In this document: piece by piece, positions 16,699-24,651 of the stretch
Layout: every line of letters starts with the position of its first letter
How positions within the stretch are numbered: the first letter of the stretch is position 1
DNA from: Chitinophaga pinensis
Lineage (GTDB): Bacteria > Bacteroidota > Bacteroidia > Chitinophagales > CAMDFR01
Length of the DNA stretch: 35,677 bases
Assembly: GCA_945872405.1 (NCBI GenBank)
Contig: CAMBZT010000021.1
Span: 1 to 35,677 of the forward strand
Direction: 5' to 3'
The notes under the pieces: model-generated
What the model saw: the letters and a program-made list of their open reading frames with translations, nothing else
The model's database searches: none
Told to the model about the DNA's origin: nothing
Position numbers and translations under genes: made by a program

Positions 16699-17394
16699 TT
16701 AATTATTAGGTGCTCCAGCATCAAGCCAAAGTTGGAAAATTTTGATTTCACAAGCGCTTAGTTTGCTTCCACCTTGTGGCATCTGAATATAGCCAGTAGC
16801 ATGAGAGACGGAACCAATCAGCCTTCCGTCTATAGCTACCGAAGAAGCACCACTGTAGTTGTCTAAACTAATCCCACCTCCAGTAGAAGCGGTATTATGA
16901 CAGCCAATACATTTGTTAGCCAGCAATGTCTTTACCTGCAACGAATATTTTACATCAACTGTATCACATCCTCCATCGCAATAATTATTAAGTGCGCCCT
17001 GCTCTATCCACTTAAGAATTTTTGCAATCTGATCGGCCGTTAAAGGTGCATCTGGTGGTGGTGGCATTATATCTGAAGAACTACTTGAGGTGATTGTGGA
17101 ATAAATATTTCCATGGCTAGGATCGCCTCCTCTTATCTCACCAGTAGAGATAATGTTGTTATAATCGGTGAGAATAATTCCTTCTCTATGGCTAGCAGCA
17201 TTGTGGCAACCACTCTTGGCACATGAACTTTGAAATATCGGAAGAATGTCATTTTGAAAATACACCGTATCAGCATTACATGGAGCACCTCCAACTGGTG
17301 GATCGTTAGGACCATGTGGTGTTAGACTTGGAAGGTGCTTACAGGCCACAAATGTCAGAATAAATAAAAAAATGAGAACAACTGATTTTTTCAT
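16699..17394 (-). CDS. Tandem-domain c-type cytochrome-like lipoprotein
   Basis: The protein has 231 residues with a lipoprotein signal (LIFLFILTFVACKHL; lipobox Cys18) and two cytochrome c-like domains. Domain 1 (about 40-130) has DILPIFQSSCAKSGCH, in which the two cysteines are four residues apart (CX4CH) rather than the usual two. It also has DIMPPPPDAPLTADQI with a candidate Met ligand. Domain 2 (about 145-231) has a canonical CIGCH and MPQGG. It should be anchored in the periplasm or at the outer membrane and carry two haems. The 16690 gene follows after 8 bases. TATCTTTG lies about 20 bases upstream, so this is the first gene of the unit. Confidence 0.85.
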   Translation of the reverse strand: MKKSVVLIFLFILTFVACKHLPSLTPHGPNDPPVGGAPCNADTVYFQNDILPIFQSSCAKSGCHNAASHREGIILTDYNNIISTGEIRGGDPSHGNIYSTITSSSSSDIMPPPPDAPLTADQIAKILKWIEQGALNNYCDGGCDTVDVKYSLQVKTLLANKCIGCHNTASTGGGISLDNYSGASSVAIDGRLIGSVSHATGYIQMPQGGSKLSACEIKIFQLWLDAGAPNN

Positions 17395-17414
17395 AATTCA
17401 ATACTACTAGTTCA

Positions 17415-17422
17415 CAAAGATA
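17415..17422 (-). promoter_or_regulatory. Candidate -7 element for the cytochrome unit (TATCTTTG)
   Basis: TATCTTTG on the minus strand matches TAnnTTTG and lies 20 bases upstream of the first cytochrome gene. A TTG lies about 21 bases further upstream, close to the -33 position. It supports a separate transcript for the five genes to 14354. Confidence 0.5.
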
Positions 17423-17466
17423 ATAAATAAGAGATATATCTTCCAATAAAAAGATAAACTTATCTT

Positions 17467-17820
17467 TTATTTAACATAGATTTTTTTAAATAAGTTCCCA
17501 CACCAAGACGCTAATCCGCCAAGAAGCCCACCTAATATAGATATTACAACGATTAATAAAAAGGAGTTAGGTAAATGAAACAACTGTATTATTCGATGAG
17601 ATAGTATCTGATTATTTTGTTGATCAATTTTAAAACAATAGAAGAACCAAAGTAAAAATAGGGCGGCGAAGCCAAGAATGAATGAACTTGCCTTTTCTTT
17701 GGGTAAAAGAGTTCCACATAGAAACAATACGGGAATAAATATCCACCAAACAGGAATAAGCCAGTTGACGAGCAAACTTCCCAAAATCATTACAGCGAAA
17801 ATTACAAATTTATTTTTCAT
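17467..17820 (-). CDS. Small integral membrane protein, unknown
   Basis: This is a 117-residue hydrophobic protein from the ATG at 17820 with about four membrane segments. Strings are FVIFAVMILGSLLVNWLIPV, WWIFIPVLFLCG, FILGFAALFLLWFFYCF and the final helix LIVVISILGGLLGGLASWCG. No motif is recognised. It starts 8 bases after the stop of the acylase gene, so it is probably co-transcribed with it. A longer reading from 17859 would overlap the acylase and is not needed. About 70 bases separate it from the cytochrome unit that follows on the same strand. Confidence 0.7.
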   Translation of the reverse strand: MKNKFVIFAVMILGSLLVNWLIPVWWIFIPVLFLCGTLLPKEKASSFILGFAALFLLWFFYCFKIDQQNNQILSHRIIQLFHLPNSFLLIVVISILGGLLGGLASWCGNLFKKIYVK

Positions 17821-17828
17821 AGAAAAGT

Positions 17829-20267
17829 TTATGGAAATAGTTGAATCGATAATGCGCAATGTTTTTTAATCTCAGCAATATTGGAAGAATGTAGTACTTC
17901 ATAGTACTTACCAGCTGCCCAATCTGCAATCATATCATCATAGTATATCGACCCAGGATTTCCACTTTGACCAGCAGGATAAATCGCTTCTGCATGAATA
18001 TCATCAGTCATCTCCACAATCATTCTCCAACTTGGGCCATTGTATCTAGAGATAGCGTTCACAATTTCTTTGTTGCCTCCTGTATATACATTTAGACTGC
18101 TAAATGCAGGCATATTGGGTAGTAAGTAGCCTATGGTAGTCGCTTTATAATCGCTCCAATTTGTCATTTTACTTGATATAATCTTGACACAAGCATTATG
18201 AAAACTTAGGATAAATAAGTCATTTTTTGATTCTATCTTATTTGTCGTTGCAACAATGTCATAAAATGTACTGCTGATATTGTCGTTGATAAAATGTAGC
18301 GTAGTGATATTGTCGGGAATTCTTAAAGGAATTTTACTTTGATACATTTCGTCCCATAGCATCATTTTAAAAGTATCTTTCCATATCTCAAAATAGGCAG
18401 GTTCTATCAATTCTGCGTTGTTGAAATAAGCCCACTTGGTAAGTGCTTGGTAAATCTTTTCCTCTTCATTATTTCTTTTTTCATCCTTAATGGAAGAAAG
18501 CATTTTTGGTAAAACTTCTTTAGCAAATAGATTAAAGTTATCTTGCTGAAGTTGCTCCATTTCTTCAAGCGTAGCATGTTGTACTTTACTTAGAAAATCG
18601 TTAATTCTTCTGTTTCTAAAATACTCAAAAACGCCAGCATAGGGATAGGTATAGGTGGTATCTGTCGGATGTTGATTTGCACTGCTAACAAAACCTCGAA
18701 TAGGATTCACCATGTGTGGGTTCTCTGAAAAAGGAATAAAGCTTCTAAGGTCGTTTTTACTTAGCGTTCCATCTTGGATAAAAATTGCCTGATCTTTCTT
18801 TTCTAGAGGAAATTTTCCTTGTTGCTGAATCGCAATATCTCCGTTCTTACTGGCGAATACAAAATTTTGAGCAGGGCATGAGTAATGACTAATCGCCTCG
18901 AAATAATCTGACATATTTTTTGCTTTATTCAACAAATTAAAAGTAATCATTTCCTCACTTCCGTCATGTGCCGTCCATCTCAATGCTAGATTGGTTCTGT
19001 TGTTTTGATTGAAATTTTTGTCATATACCACAGGTCCATGCTCCGTATAACACACCGTATCATATATCGTTTTCCCGCCTTTAATAATATATTTTTCGAT
19101 CCTTTTTTTGACAGGTAACCATTGACCATCCAATAAATATTCATCATGATTTTGGTCCTTAAAAACTATCTGATACCAATCTCTAACATCCCGTCCAGCG
19201 TTGGTTACACCCCAAGCAATATCATCATTGAATCCACTAATTACCCCTGGAGCTCCAGGTAAACTAGCCCCACAAACATTATATTCTGGACAACTTAAAT
19301 GAATTTGAAACCAAATACTGGGAAGACTTAATTTTAAATGTGGGTCATTGCATAAAATGGGTCGGCCACTTTTTGTTTTAGTACCATCTATTGCCCAGTT
19401 ATTACTTCCTAATAAATAGTCATCTTCTTTCTCATCATCCAAAAAACTCAATGTTTTGCTTTGTGAAGAAACATATTTCGTAGATGTAGGTCTTAGCATG
19501 GAAAGAATACTGTCTGAGTGGGATTTAATAATTGGGGAAAATTTTGTACCAACCGGAATAATGGGATCCTGCTCACCCCAATAATCCTTGTAAACAAGTT
19601 CGAATACATCAATTCCAAATAAATCTAGCGCATTGCTATGTTCAATATCATGTTCCATAGCAGTTAAGTTTTCTGACATCTTTTTAAGCAATAAACCAGT
19701 CTGTAATGGGGTCCACTTTTCTGGTTGATAATTTAACAACTTATATTCAAAAGGAATAGTAGCATTATTTAACTTTGAGATATACGCATTCACCCCATCT
19801 GAATATGCGTTTAACAAGGCATCTGCTGCTGGATATTTTTTTATACTTTTAAGTATATTCTCTGCCCCATATACCATTCCAGTTCTTCTGGCATATCTGT
19901 CTACCTCTAATGCTTTTTCTCCAGCAAATTCTGTTAATCGTCCTGCAGCCGCTCTAGTTTGAAGTTCCATTTGCCAAAGTCGAAATCTAGCAGTTACATA
20001 TCCTTGTGCCATGTACAAGTCATGCTCATTCTCGGCAAAAATATGTGGTATCATATGTTCGTCATAGACTATATCCACTCTTTCTATCAAGCCAATAATT
20101 TGTAGTTTCTCGCTTTTGTAATTTTTTACGTTTTCTGCATTTTGCCAAAAACCAGTGAATGGTGAAACAAAATTGCCAATGGGTGGAAGCTTACCTATCT
20201 GAATACTCAGCGCACTAGTTAATGAGATTAAAAGCAACAGAACAAAAAAGGCTTTGAAATATTTCAT
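17829..20267 (-). CDS. Penicillin acylase family Ntn-hydrolase
   Basis: This is an 812-residue secreted amidase of the penicillin/acylase (S45) family, a self-cleaving Ntn hydrolase exported to the periplasm. A hydrophobic signal is at residues 5-22. The alpha-chain has VDIVYDEHMIPHIFAENEHD and YVTARFRLWQMELQTRAAAG. The cleavage site is Gly287-Ser288 in LLGSNNWAIDGTKTKSG; Ser288 would become the N-terminal nucleophile of the beta-chain. Further conserved segments are ILCNDPHL, GASLPGAPGVISGFNDDIAW and GVTNAGRDVRDWYQI. Family members hydrolyse penicillin, acyl-homoserine lactones or other amides; which one is not readable here. The next gene follows after 8 bases. Confidence 0.93.
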   Translation of the reverse strand: MKYFKAFFVLLLLISLTSALSIQIGKLPPIGNFVSPFTGFWQNAENVKNYKSEKLQIIGLIERVDIVYDEHMIPHIFAENEHDLYMAQGYVTARFRLWQMELQTRAAAGRLTEFAGEKALEVDRYARRTGMVYGAENILKSIKKYPAADALLNAYSDGVNAYISKLNNATIPFEYKLLNYQPEKWTPLQTGLLLKKMSENLTAMEHDIEHSNALDLFGIDVFELVYKDYWGEQDPIIPVGTKFSPIIKSHSDSILSMLRPTSTKYVSSQSKTLSFLDDEKEDDYLLGSNNWAIDGTKTKSGRPILCNDPHLKLSLPSIWFQIHLSCPEYNVCGASLPGAPGVISGFNDDIAWGVTNAGRDVRDWYQIVFKDQNHDEYLLDGQWLPVKKRIEKYIIKGGKTIYDTVCYTEHGPVVYDKNFNQNNRTNLALRWTAHDGSEEMITFNLLNKAKNMSDYFEAISHYSCPAQNFVFASKNGDIAIQQQGKFPLEKKDQAIFIQDGTLSKNDLRSFIPFSENPHMVNPIRGFVSSANQHPTDTTYTYPYAGVFEYFRNRRINDFLSKVQHATLEEMEQLQQDNFNLFAKEVLPKMLSSIKDEKRNNEEEKIYQALTKWAYFNNAELIEPAYFEIWKDTFKMMLWDEMYQSKIPLRIPDNITTLHFINDNISSTFYDIVATTNKIESKNDLFILSFHNACVKIISSKMTNWSDYKATTIGYLLPNMPAFSSLNVYTGGNKEIVNAISRYNGPSWRMIVEMTDDIHAEAIYPAGQSGNPGSIYYDDMIADWAAGKYYEVLHSSNIAEIKKHCALSIQLFP

Positions 20268-20301
20268 AAGTTGGCAATAGCTTTGAATGAATAGTACCTA
20301 T

Positions 20302-20317
20302 CAAATATACAAAGATA
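20302..20317 (-). promoter_or_regulatory. Two overlapping -7-like elements upstream of the acylase
   Basis: On the minus strand TATCTTTG (20310-20317) is directly followed by TATATTTG (20302-20309). Both match TAnnTTTG and are 34-50 bases upstream of the acylase ATG. Neither has a clear -33 TTTG. Confidence 0.4.
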
Positions 20318-20325
20318 TCTTAAAC

Positions 20326-20354
20326 AAAAAAGGTGAGACTTGCGCTCACCCTTT
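20326..20354 (-). terminator. Terminator of the coiled-coil protein gene
   Basis: The inverted repeat GGTGAG / CTCACC (20332-20350) with flanking A/T is followed on the minus strand by a run of Ts. It lies about 20 bases after the stop at 20376 and ends the transcript before the acylase promoter. Confidence 0.75.
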
Positions 20355-20375
20355 TACTATAAATTTATTAATTTA

Positions 20376-21308
20376 CTATTGTAATTGAAAACTTGTTTCA
20401 CCAATTTTGTAACCGCTTTGATAAACTTCTGCTTTGTATTTCCCCTCTGAATAAATATTTTGTGACCAATAGATACACATCTTTTTACTAGCACCTTGAA
20501 AAGCAAAGTCAACTGATTTAGTGAATTGTGCGTCAGTTCCATCAGCTAATTTAATAATGCCTGAGCCCATAGATTCTTGTACAATGGTATTCCCTTGTGG
20601 GTTCATTAGTCGAAGATAAAGTGTTACATTACCTGGGTCTAACACCTTGTTATCGCCTGTTTCAAAGCAAACTTTAATCTTCTGAAGTTTATTAATTTTG
20701 TTAGTCTCAATTTCCTTTCCAGCAGATTTTACCTTTACGCCAACTGCAAGAATATTCTGTGTTTTCAAAAGCTTACCTAATTCAAATTTACCTTGTAAAT
20801 AAGTTTTATCAGTAGTGAGTTGCTTAGTTGTCGCTTTCTCAGACGTTAAATCAGTGTTTAACTTAGTATTTTCTTCAATCAAGATTTTTTTCTCTTCAGC
20901 CAATTTTTGAATTTGTTCTAAATACTGTTTATTTTGAGATTGTAATTCGTCGATAATCGCTTGCATTTTTGACTTGTCGGCACTTGTCTTATTTGATTTT
21001 TTATTAAGGGCTTCATATTGGCTTTTAAGATTGTTTAATGCAGTCTCTCTTTCTGCCAACATAACGTCCATATCGGCATTTTGGCCTTTTAAACCTTCCA
21101 GTTGTGACTTGCTTTCATCTAAAGTTTTTAAGGTTGTTTGATAATCAGTATCAAGGTTTTTTTTCTGGTCCAATAATGTAATATATTCTACTGAACTTTT
21201 TGGATTGAAAGTTTTATAGGCAAAAAATGCACATCCTAATGCAAGTAAAACACAGATTGCTATAAGAATTTTGTTGGTGGTGTTACCACTTGATTGTTCT
21301 TCTGACAT
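20376..21308 (-). CDS. Membrane-anchored coiled-coil protein, unknown
   Basis: This is a 310-residue protein with a short cytoplasmic head, one membrane helix (about 14-32, ILIAICVLLALGCAFFAYK), a long coiled coil (about 45-180, many E/K/Q with heptad L/I) and a C-terminal beta-rich domain (about 185-310: VKVCFETGDNKVLDPG, VTLYLRLMNPQGNTIVQESM, SEGKYKAEVYQSGYKIG). The topology suggests a periplasmic stalk with a sandwich-like end domain. I recall similar proteins in other Bacteroidetes but no function. It is transcribed alone, with its own terminator. Confidence 0.75.
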   Translation of the reverse strand: MSEEQSSGNTTNKILIAICVLLALGCAFFAYKTFNPKSSVEYITLLDQKKNLDTDYQTTLKTLDESKSQLEGLKGQNADMDVMLAERETALNNLKSQYEALNKKSNKTSADKSKMQAIIDELQSQNKQYLEQIQKLAEEKKILIEENTKLNTDLTSEKATTKQLTTDKTYLQGKFELGKLLKTQNILAVGVKVKSAGKEIETNKINKLQKIKVCFETGDNKVLDPGNVTLYLRLMNPQGNTIVQESMGSGIIKLADGTDAQFTKSVDFAFQGASKKMCIYWSQNIYSEGKYKAEVYQSGYKIGETSFQLQ

Positions 21309-21453
21309 ATTTTATAAATTTATTTGTAATGATTTTTTCTTCTAACACTTAAACGTAAAATTATGCGAATAATTACATTTTTTGTTATTTTTACATAGCA
21401 ACTTATTACCTAAGATTTGTTAATAACCACTTTAACTACTAAAACATACGAAA

Positions 21454-22173
21454 ATGACACAAAAAGATTTTGAGAATATCTTATTCATAGATATTGAAAC
21501 CGTCCCTATCACCAAGTCTTACAAGGATTTGCCAGAAGTTTTTCGCAAATTATGGAATGACAAACATCTTCTTCTCAAAGATACCACTGACGAGCCTTCG
21601 CTAAGCTTTGAGAGCAGAGCAGGTATTTATGCCGAGTTCGGAAAAATTATTTGCATTTCAGCAGGCTTCTTTTTTCTAGATAAAAAAGAAAGAAATTTTC
21701 GAGTTAAGTCTTTCAGTTCAGATAACGAGGCAGAAATTCTAAAGGAATTTGCTGATTTATTGTCTAAGAATTTTAATACCACCAAGCATATTATTTGCGG
21801 ACATAATATCAAAGAATTCGATATTCCATATATCTGTCGTCGGATGTTGATTAATGGGGTTCGTTTGCCAAAAAATCTTGACCAAAGTGGTAAAAAACCT
21901 TGGGAAACAAATTATATTGACACATTGCAGCTATGGAAATTTGGTGACTTTAAAAGTTATACATCACTGAAGTTACTGGCTGCCTTATTTAATGTGGATA
22001 CACCGAAAGATGATATAGATGGTAAGGATGTAGCCCGTGTTTATTGGCAAGAAAATAATCTTGAAAGAATAGCTACATACTGCCAAAAGGATGTTCTAAC
22101 AACTGCCCAACTACTTTTGCGTTTTAATAATTTAAGTTTACTTCAGGAAGATGAAGTAACTTTTTTAACCTAA
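21454..22173 (+). CDS. Predicted 3'-5' exonuclease (DEDDy, PolB-like)
   Basis: This is a 239-residue protein of the predicted PolB-like 3'-5' exonuclease family. Acidic residues of a DEDDy nuclease are visible: Asp13 and Glu15 in FIDIETVP, Asp123 in CGHNIKEFDIPYICRR, and Tyr209/Asp213 in YCQKDVLTTAQLLLR. It would hydrolyse single-stranded nucleic acid ends with two metal ions. It stands free of any polymerase domain, as in most Bacteroidetes members. The start is ATG. It is followed after about 25 bases by a glycosyltransferase gene on the same strand. Confidence 0.85.
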   Translation: MTQKDFENILFIDIETVPITKSYKDLPEVFRKLWNDKHLLLKDTTDEPSLSFESRAGIYAEFGKIICISAGFFFLDKKERNFRVKSFSSDNEAEILKEFADLLSKNFNTTKHIICGHNIKEFDIPYICRRMLINGVRLPKNLDQSGKKPWETNYIDTLQLWKFGDFKSYTSLKLLAALFNVDTPKDDIDGKDVARVYWQENNLERIATYCQKDVLTTAQLLLRFNNLSLLQEDEVTFLT

Positions 22174-22197
22174 GTTTGAGTTTAATTTATAGATTTT

Positions 22198-23229
22198 TTG
22201 AAAGTAGCTTTAATACATATAAGGATGATGCACAAAGGAGGATTGGAAACTCGCCTCTTTAACTATATGAATTACTTTCTAGAAAGAGGACATCATGTGA
22301 CGATCATTTCCTCCAAAATCAATAAAGAGATTAAACTTCCAGAGGGAGTTACATTGGTAAAACATGATTTGAGTAAGTGTCCAAGACAATTACGTCATCT
22401 GTTTTTTAGTAATTGGTTAGTAGGCTTCATGACACAACATCATTTCGATTATTCGCTCTCTCTTGAAAGGACTTGGGGTCAACAACGACTCATAGCTCCT
22501 AGCACTCATATTGGTTATTTAAAAGGACAACAAAAGTGGTGGCGAACTCCAAGCGATTATATTCAGCTATTCTTGGATAAAAAAGCTTTTCGACTAACAA
22601 ATAAAATTTATGCTTGTTCACAGATGGTGAAGGATGAAATGGTCGACTATTATGCAGTCAATGAAGACAAGATTACCGTTTTGTTCCCTCCCTTAAATAC
22701 GGCAATTTTTAACCTAAATGTCAAAAGTAACAAAGCTGATTATCAAAGAAAATATAGCATGAATTCATCCAAGCAGAACTTTTTGTTCGTGTCAACAAGC
22801 CATAAACGAAAAGGACTTGATTTATTGCTTGATTTATTTTCAAGGGTAGAGATGAAAGATAAACATCTCTATGTGGCTGGATCTGAATTTACTTCTTCCG
22901 CTCTGAATGTACATTATTTGGGTTTTGTGAATGAAACTAATGAGTTGTATGCTGCCGTAGATTGTACTTTGCATCCATCAATTTATGAGCCTTTTGGACA
23001 AATAGTCTCAGAATCTATTTCTTGTGGAACCTTCGTGATTGTCTCAAATAATGTTGGCGCAAAAGAAATTATAACAGAAAATATTGGAAAAATTATTTCT
23101 TCCGGCGATAAAAACGCTTGGTTGAAAGCGCTTACTAATTTTCAGAAAGTAAAATTGAATGAGCAAGAAATACAAGATTTATCCAAAAGATTATCTCTTG
23201 AAAATCATATGAACGTGCTCACGAAATAA
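22198..23229 (+). CDS. Glycosyltransferase family 4
   Basis: This is a 343-residue cytoplasmic GT-B glycosyltransferase. The N-terminal Rossmann part starts KVALIHIRMMHKGGLETRL, where the glycine-rich loop binds the acceptor. The C-terminal donor domain has VSTSHKRKGLDLLL (199-212), AAVDCTLHPSIYEPFGQIVSES with the E-x7-E pair Glu264/Glu272, and the SCGTFVIVSNNVGAKEII segment. It resembles lipopolysaccharide core transferases (WaaG-like) but the sugar is not readable. The start is TTG at 22198. Its end overlaps by 11 bases the antisense tail of the DUF58 remnant. Confidence 0.88.
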   Translation: MKVALIHIRMMHKGGLETRLFNYMNYFLERGHHVTIISSKINKEIKLPEGVTLVKHDLSKCPRQLRHLFFSNWLVGFMTQHHFDYSLSLERTWGQQRLIAPSTHIGYLKGQQKWWRTPSDYIQLFLDKKAFRLTNKIYACSQMVKDEMVDYYAVNEDKITVLFPPLNTAIFNLNVKSNKADYQRKYSMNSSKQNFLFVSTSHKRKGLDLLLDLFSRVEMKDKHLYVAGSEFTSSALNVHYLGFVNETNELYAAVDCTLHPSIYEPFGQIVSESISCGTFVIVSNNVGAKEIITENIGKIISSGDKNAWLKALTNFQKVKLNEQEIQDLSKRLSLENHMNVLTK

Positions 23230-23503
23230 TCCCCATTGCTTTGATTTCAAGATATTTGTTGATGGTGTTTATTGTAAGCTTGTCTGGTGAAGTCAATACA
23301 CTATAAATGCCAAATCTTCTCAACTCTTTAATGATTTGCCTTTTCTCAATAGCAAATTTTCAATGACAGTGTGAATATAAATTTCGTCGATACTGCTGGC
23401 TGGCTTTTCAATTATTTCTGTTAGTTCAGTGTTCTCAAAAAAAAATAACGAATAGAACATGATGTTGAGTAATAGCTACTAGGTATATCTTTTGACGGTT
23501 CAA
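23219..23503 (-). pseudogene. Decayed DUF58 family gene, C-terminal remnant
   Basis: The minus strand encodes, in three overlapping frames, a protein end that matches the C-terminal part of DUF58 (BatA/MoxR-associated) proteins: LNRQKIYLVAITQHHVLFVIFF, then FENTELTEIIEKPASSIDE and IYIHTVIENLLLRK, then RQIIKELRRFGIYSVLTSP and DKLTINTINKYLEIKAMG. Frame is lost at a T9 run (23437-23445, one base too many) and near 23341-23344 (one A too few). The upstream part of DUF58 is not found, and the gene begins abruptly at 23503. The stop lies inside the 3' end of the glycosyltransferase. I infer an inactive remnant, although two sequencing indels at homopolymers are an alternative for the frameshifts. 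Confidence 0.75.
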
Positions 23504-23650
23504 TCTTTTTTATCAATTATGAATGCATCTGGAATAGGAAAACTAACCTAGATTCTCTAATCGTTGTTATTAAAGTATAAAATTAAATCTACAGAATTTT
23601 AAAATATGACACGCAAACTGAAGTTGAATGGTAGTTTAGGTGAAAAAGTT

Positions 23651-23658
23651 TAAATTTG
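23651..23658 (+). promoter_or_regulatory. Candidate -7 element for the diacylglycerol kinase gene (TAAATTTG)
   Basis: TAAATTTG matches TAnnTTTG and ends 19 bases before the TTG start at 23677. No good -33 box is present. Confidence 0.4.
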
Positions 23659-23676
23659 TAAACAAACTTCCCTGAA

Positions 23677-24042
23677 TTGAATAATAGCAGACTGTTTAGA
23701 GCCTTTGGGTATGCAACAAGAGGAATTTTAGATGTTTTCCTGCATTGTGCAAATATGCGAATACACTTAAGTGCAGGCGCAACAGCCATATTTTTTGCTT
23801 TTTTTCTAAAAATTAGCAAGATTGAATGGTGCCTTATCTTGTTATGTATTTTTGTAGTTATGGCGTCCGAAATGATGAATAGCGCGATTGAATACACGGT
23901 TGATTTAGTTACGAAAGAACAAAAAGAACTAGCAAGAAAAGCCAAAGATGCGGCTGCTGGTGCTGTGCTCATTTTTGCCATTCTTTCGCTCTTCATTGCC
24001 GCTATTATTTTTATTCCCAAAATCCAATGGCTCCTCCAATGA
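23677..24042 (+). CDS. dgkA: Diacylglycerol/undecaprenol kinase family protein
   Basis: This small integral membrane kinase of 121 residues has three membrane segments. It has the family signature EMMNSAIEYTVD (65-76), with Glu65, Asn68 and Glu72 as the catalytic/metal residues, and ARKAKDAAAGAVLI (91-104), including the conserved K-D-x-A-A-G-A. Such enzymes phosphorylate diacylglycerol or, in many bacteria, undecaprenol; the choice is not evident. The start is TTG at 23677; the N-terminal RLFRAFGYATRGI fits the family (S-x-x-x-A-x-x-G). The stop overlaps by ATGA the start of a small secreted ORF, so the two are translationally coupled. Confidence 0.92.
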   Translation: MNNSRLFRAFGYATRGILDVFLHCANMRIHLSAGATAIFFAFFLKISKIEWCLILLCIFVVMASEMMNSAIEYTVDLVTKEQKELARKAKDAAAGAVLIFAILSLFIAAIIFIPKIQWLLQ

Positions 24043-24248
24043 AAAATCTACTTTATATTCATCTGCTAATCATTTATTCTTTTTTGAATGCGCAGGAGAG
24101 AAGCTATAATATTAAAAGTTTTCAGAATGATTCTAAAGATACAAGCACTTTTGTCGTTGATGTAAAGGAAGAGAAAGCAATCATTCGCTGCTTCAATAAA
24201 CAAAGTCATCAACCAAGTGAGATTTTGCTTTCTAATCAAAAAAAATGA
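24039..24248 (+). CDS. Small secreted protein, possibly frameshifted
   Basis: The ATG overlaps the dgkA stop (ATGA). The reading encodes 69 residues with a signal peptide (LLYIHLLIIYSFLNAQE) and a short soluble part (NDSKDTSTFVVDVKEEKAII). It ends just after an A8 run (24238-24245). If one A is removed, the frame stays open for about 37 more codons (NELTLLANEQGSTAIIFNL ... VVWLEAF) to a stop at 24360, giving a 106-residue protein. The short form may therefore be a frameshifted gene. I do not recognise the family. Confidence 0.45.
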   Translation: MKNLLYIHLLIIYSFLNAQERSYNIKSFQNDSKDTSTFVVDVKEEKAIIRCFNKQSHQPSEILLSNQKK

Positions 24249-24380
24249 ACTTACTCTTCTTGCCAACGAACAAGGATCAACAGCTATTATATTCAATCTT
24301 AATGATTATTTTATCATGCTGTCAAAGCTCTTTGGTGTAGTATGGCTTGAAGCATTTTAATTTTCTAAGTTCTTCAGCAC

Positions 24381-24512
24381 TTATCTTTTATTGACATAAT
24401 CGGCATATGCCTTAAAAATTTCGGGTTGCTTATCTTTAAACACGAGCAATGCAGCATTAAATCCCGATTTTACTGCAATTGGGATACCTCCACCTAACTC
24501 TGCTACATCTTT
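24381..24512 (-). pseudogene. Interrupted protein-coding fragment, unrecognised
   Basis: Reading the minus strand from 24512 to the stop at 24381 gives DVAELGGGIPIAVKSGFN followed by ALLVFKDKQPEIFKAYADYV and NKR. Its composition looks like a real protein end rather than chance. An in-frame TAA at 24513-24515 interrupts the reading upstream (MKIA, stop, KDVAELGGG), and no longer frame continues it. I could not assign a family. It lies between the small secreted ORF and the tsf terminator. Confidence 0.4.
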
Positions 24513-24602
24513 TTAAGCTATTTTCATAATATAGAACGTAAAATCCATCCTTCATTTTTTTGATTTGTTATATACAAAAGAGGATGTCGCTTATCAGCAA
24601 AA

Positions 24603-24633
24603 AAAAAACTCTTCACATGGTGAAGAGTTTTTT
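24603..24633 (-). terminator. Terminator of the rplM-rpsI-rpsB-tsf operon
   Basis: A perfect 14-base-pair stem (AAAAAACTCTTCAC, loop ATG, GTGAAGAGTTTTTT) with T run on the minus strand lies 19 bases beyond the tsf stop. Confidence 0.9.
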
Positions 24634-24651
24634 AAATTTAAATCATTAATC

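Noticed and set aside
23589-24020. 143-codon minus-strand frame over the diacylglycerol kinase gene
   Set aside because: The plus strand encodes a clear kinase motif; the minus reading has no family resemblance.
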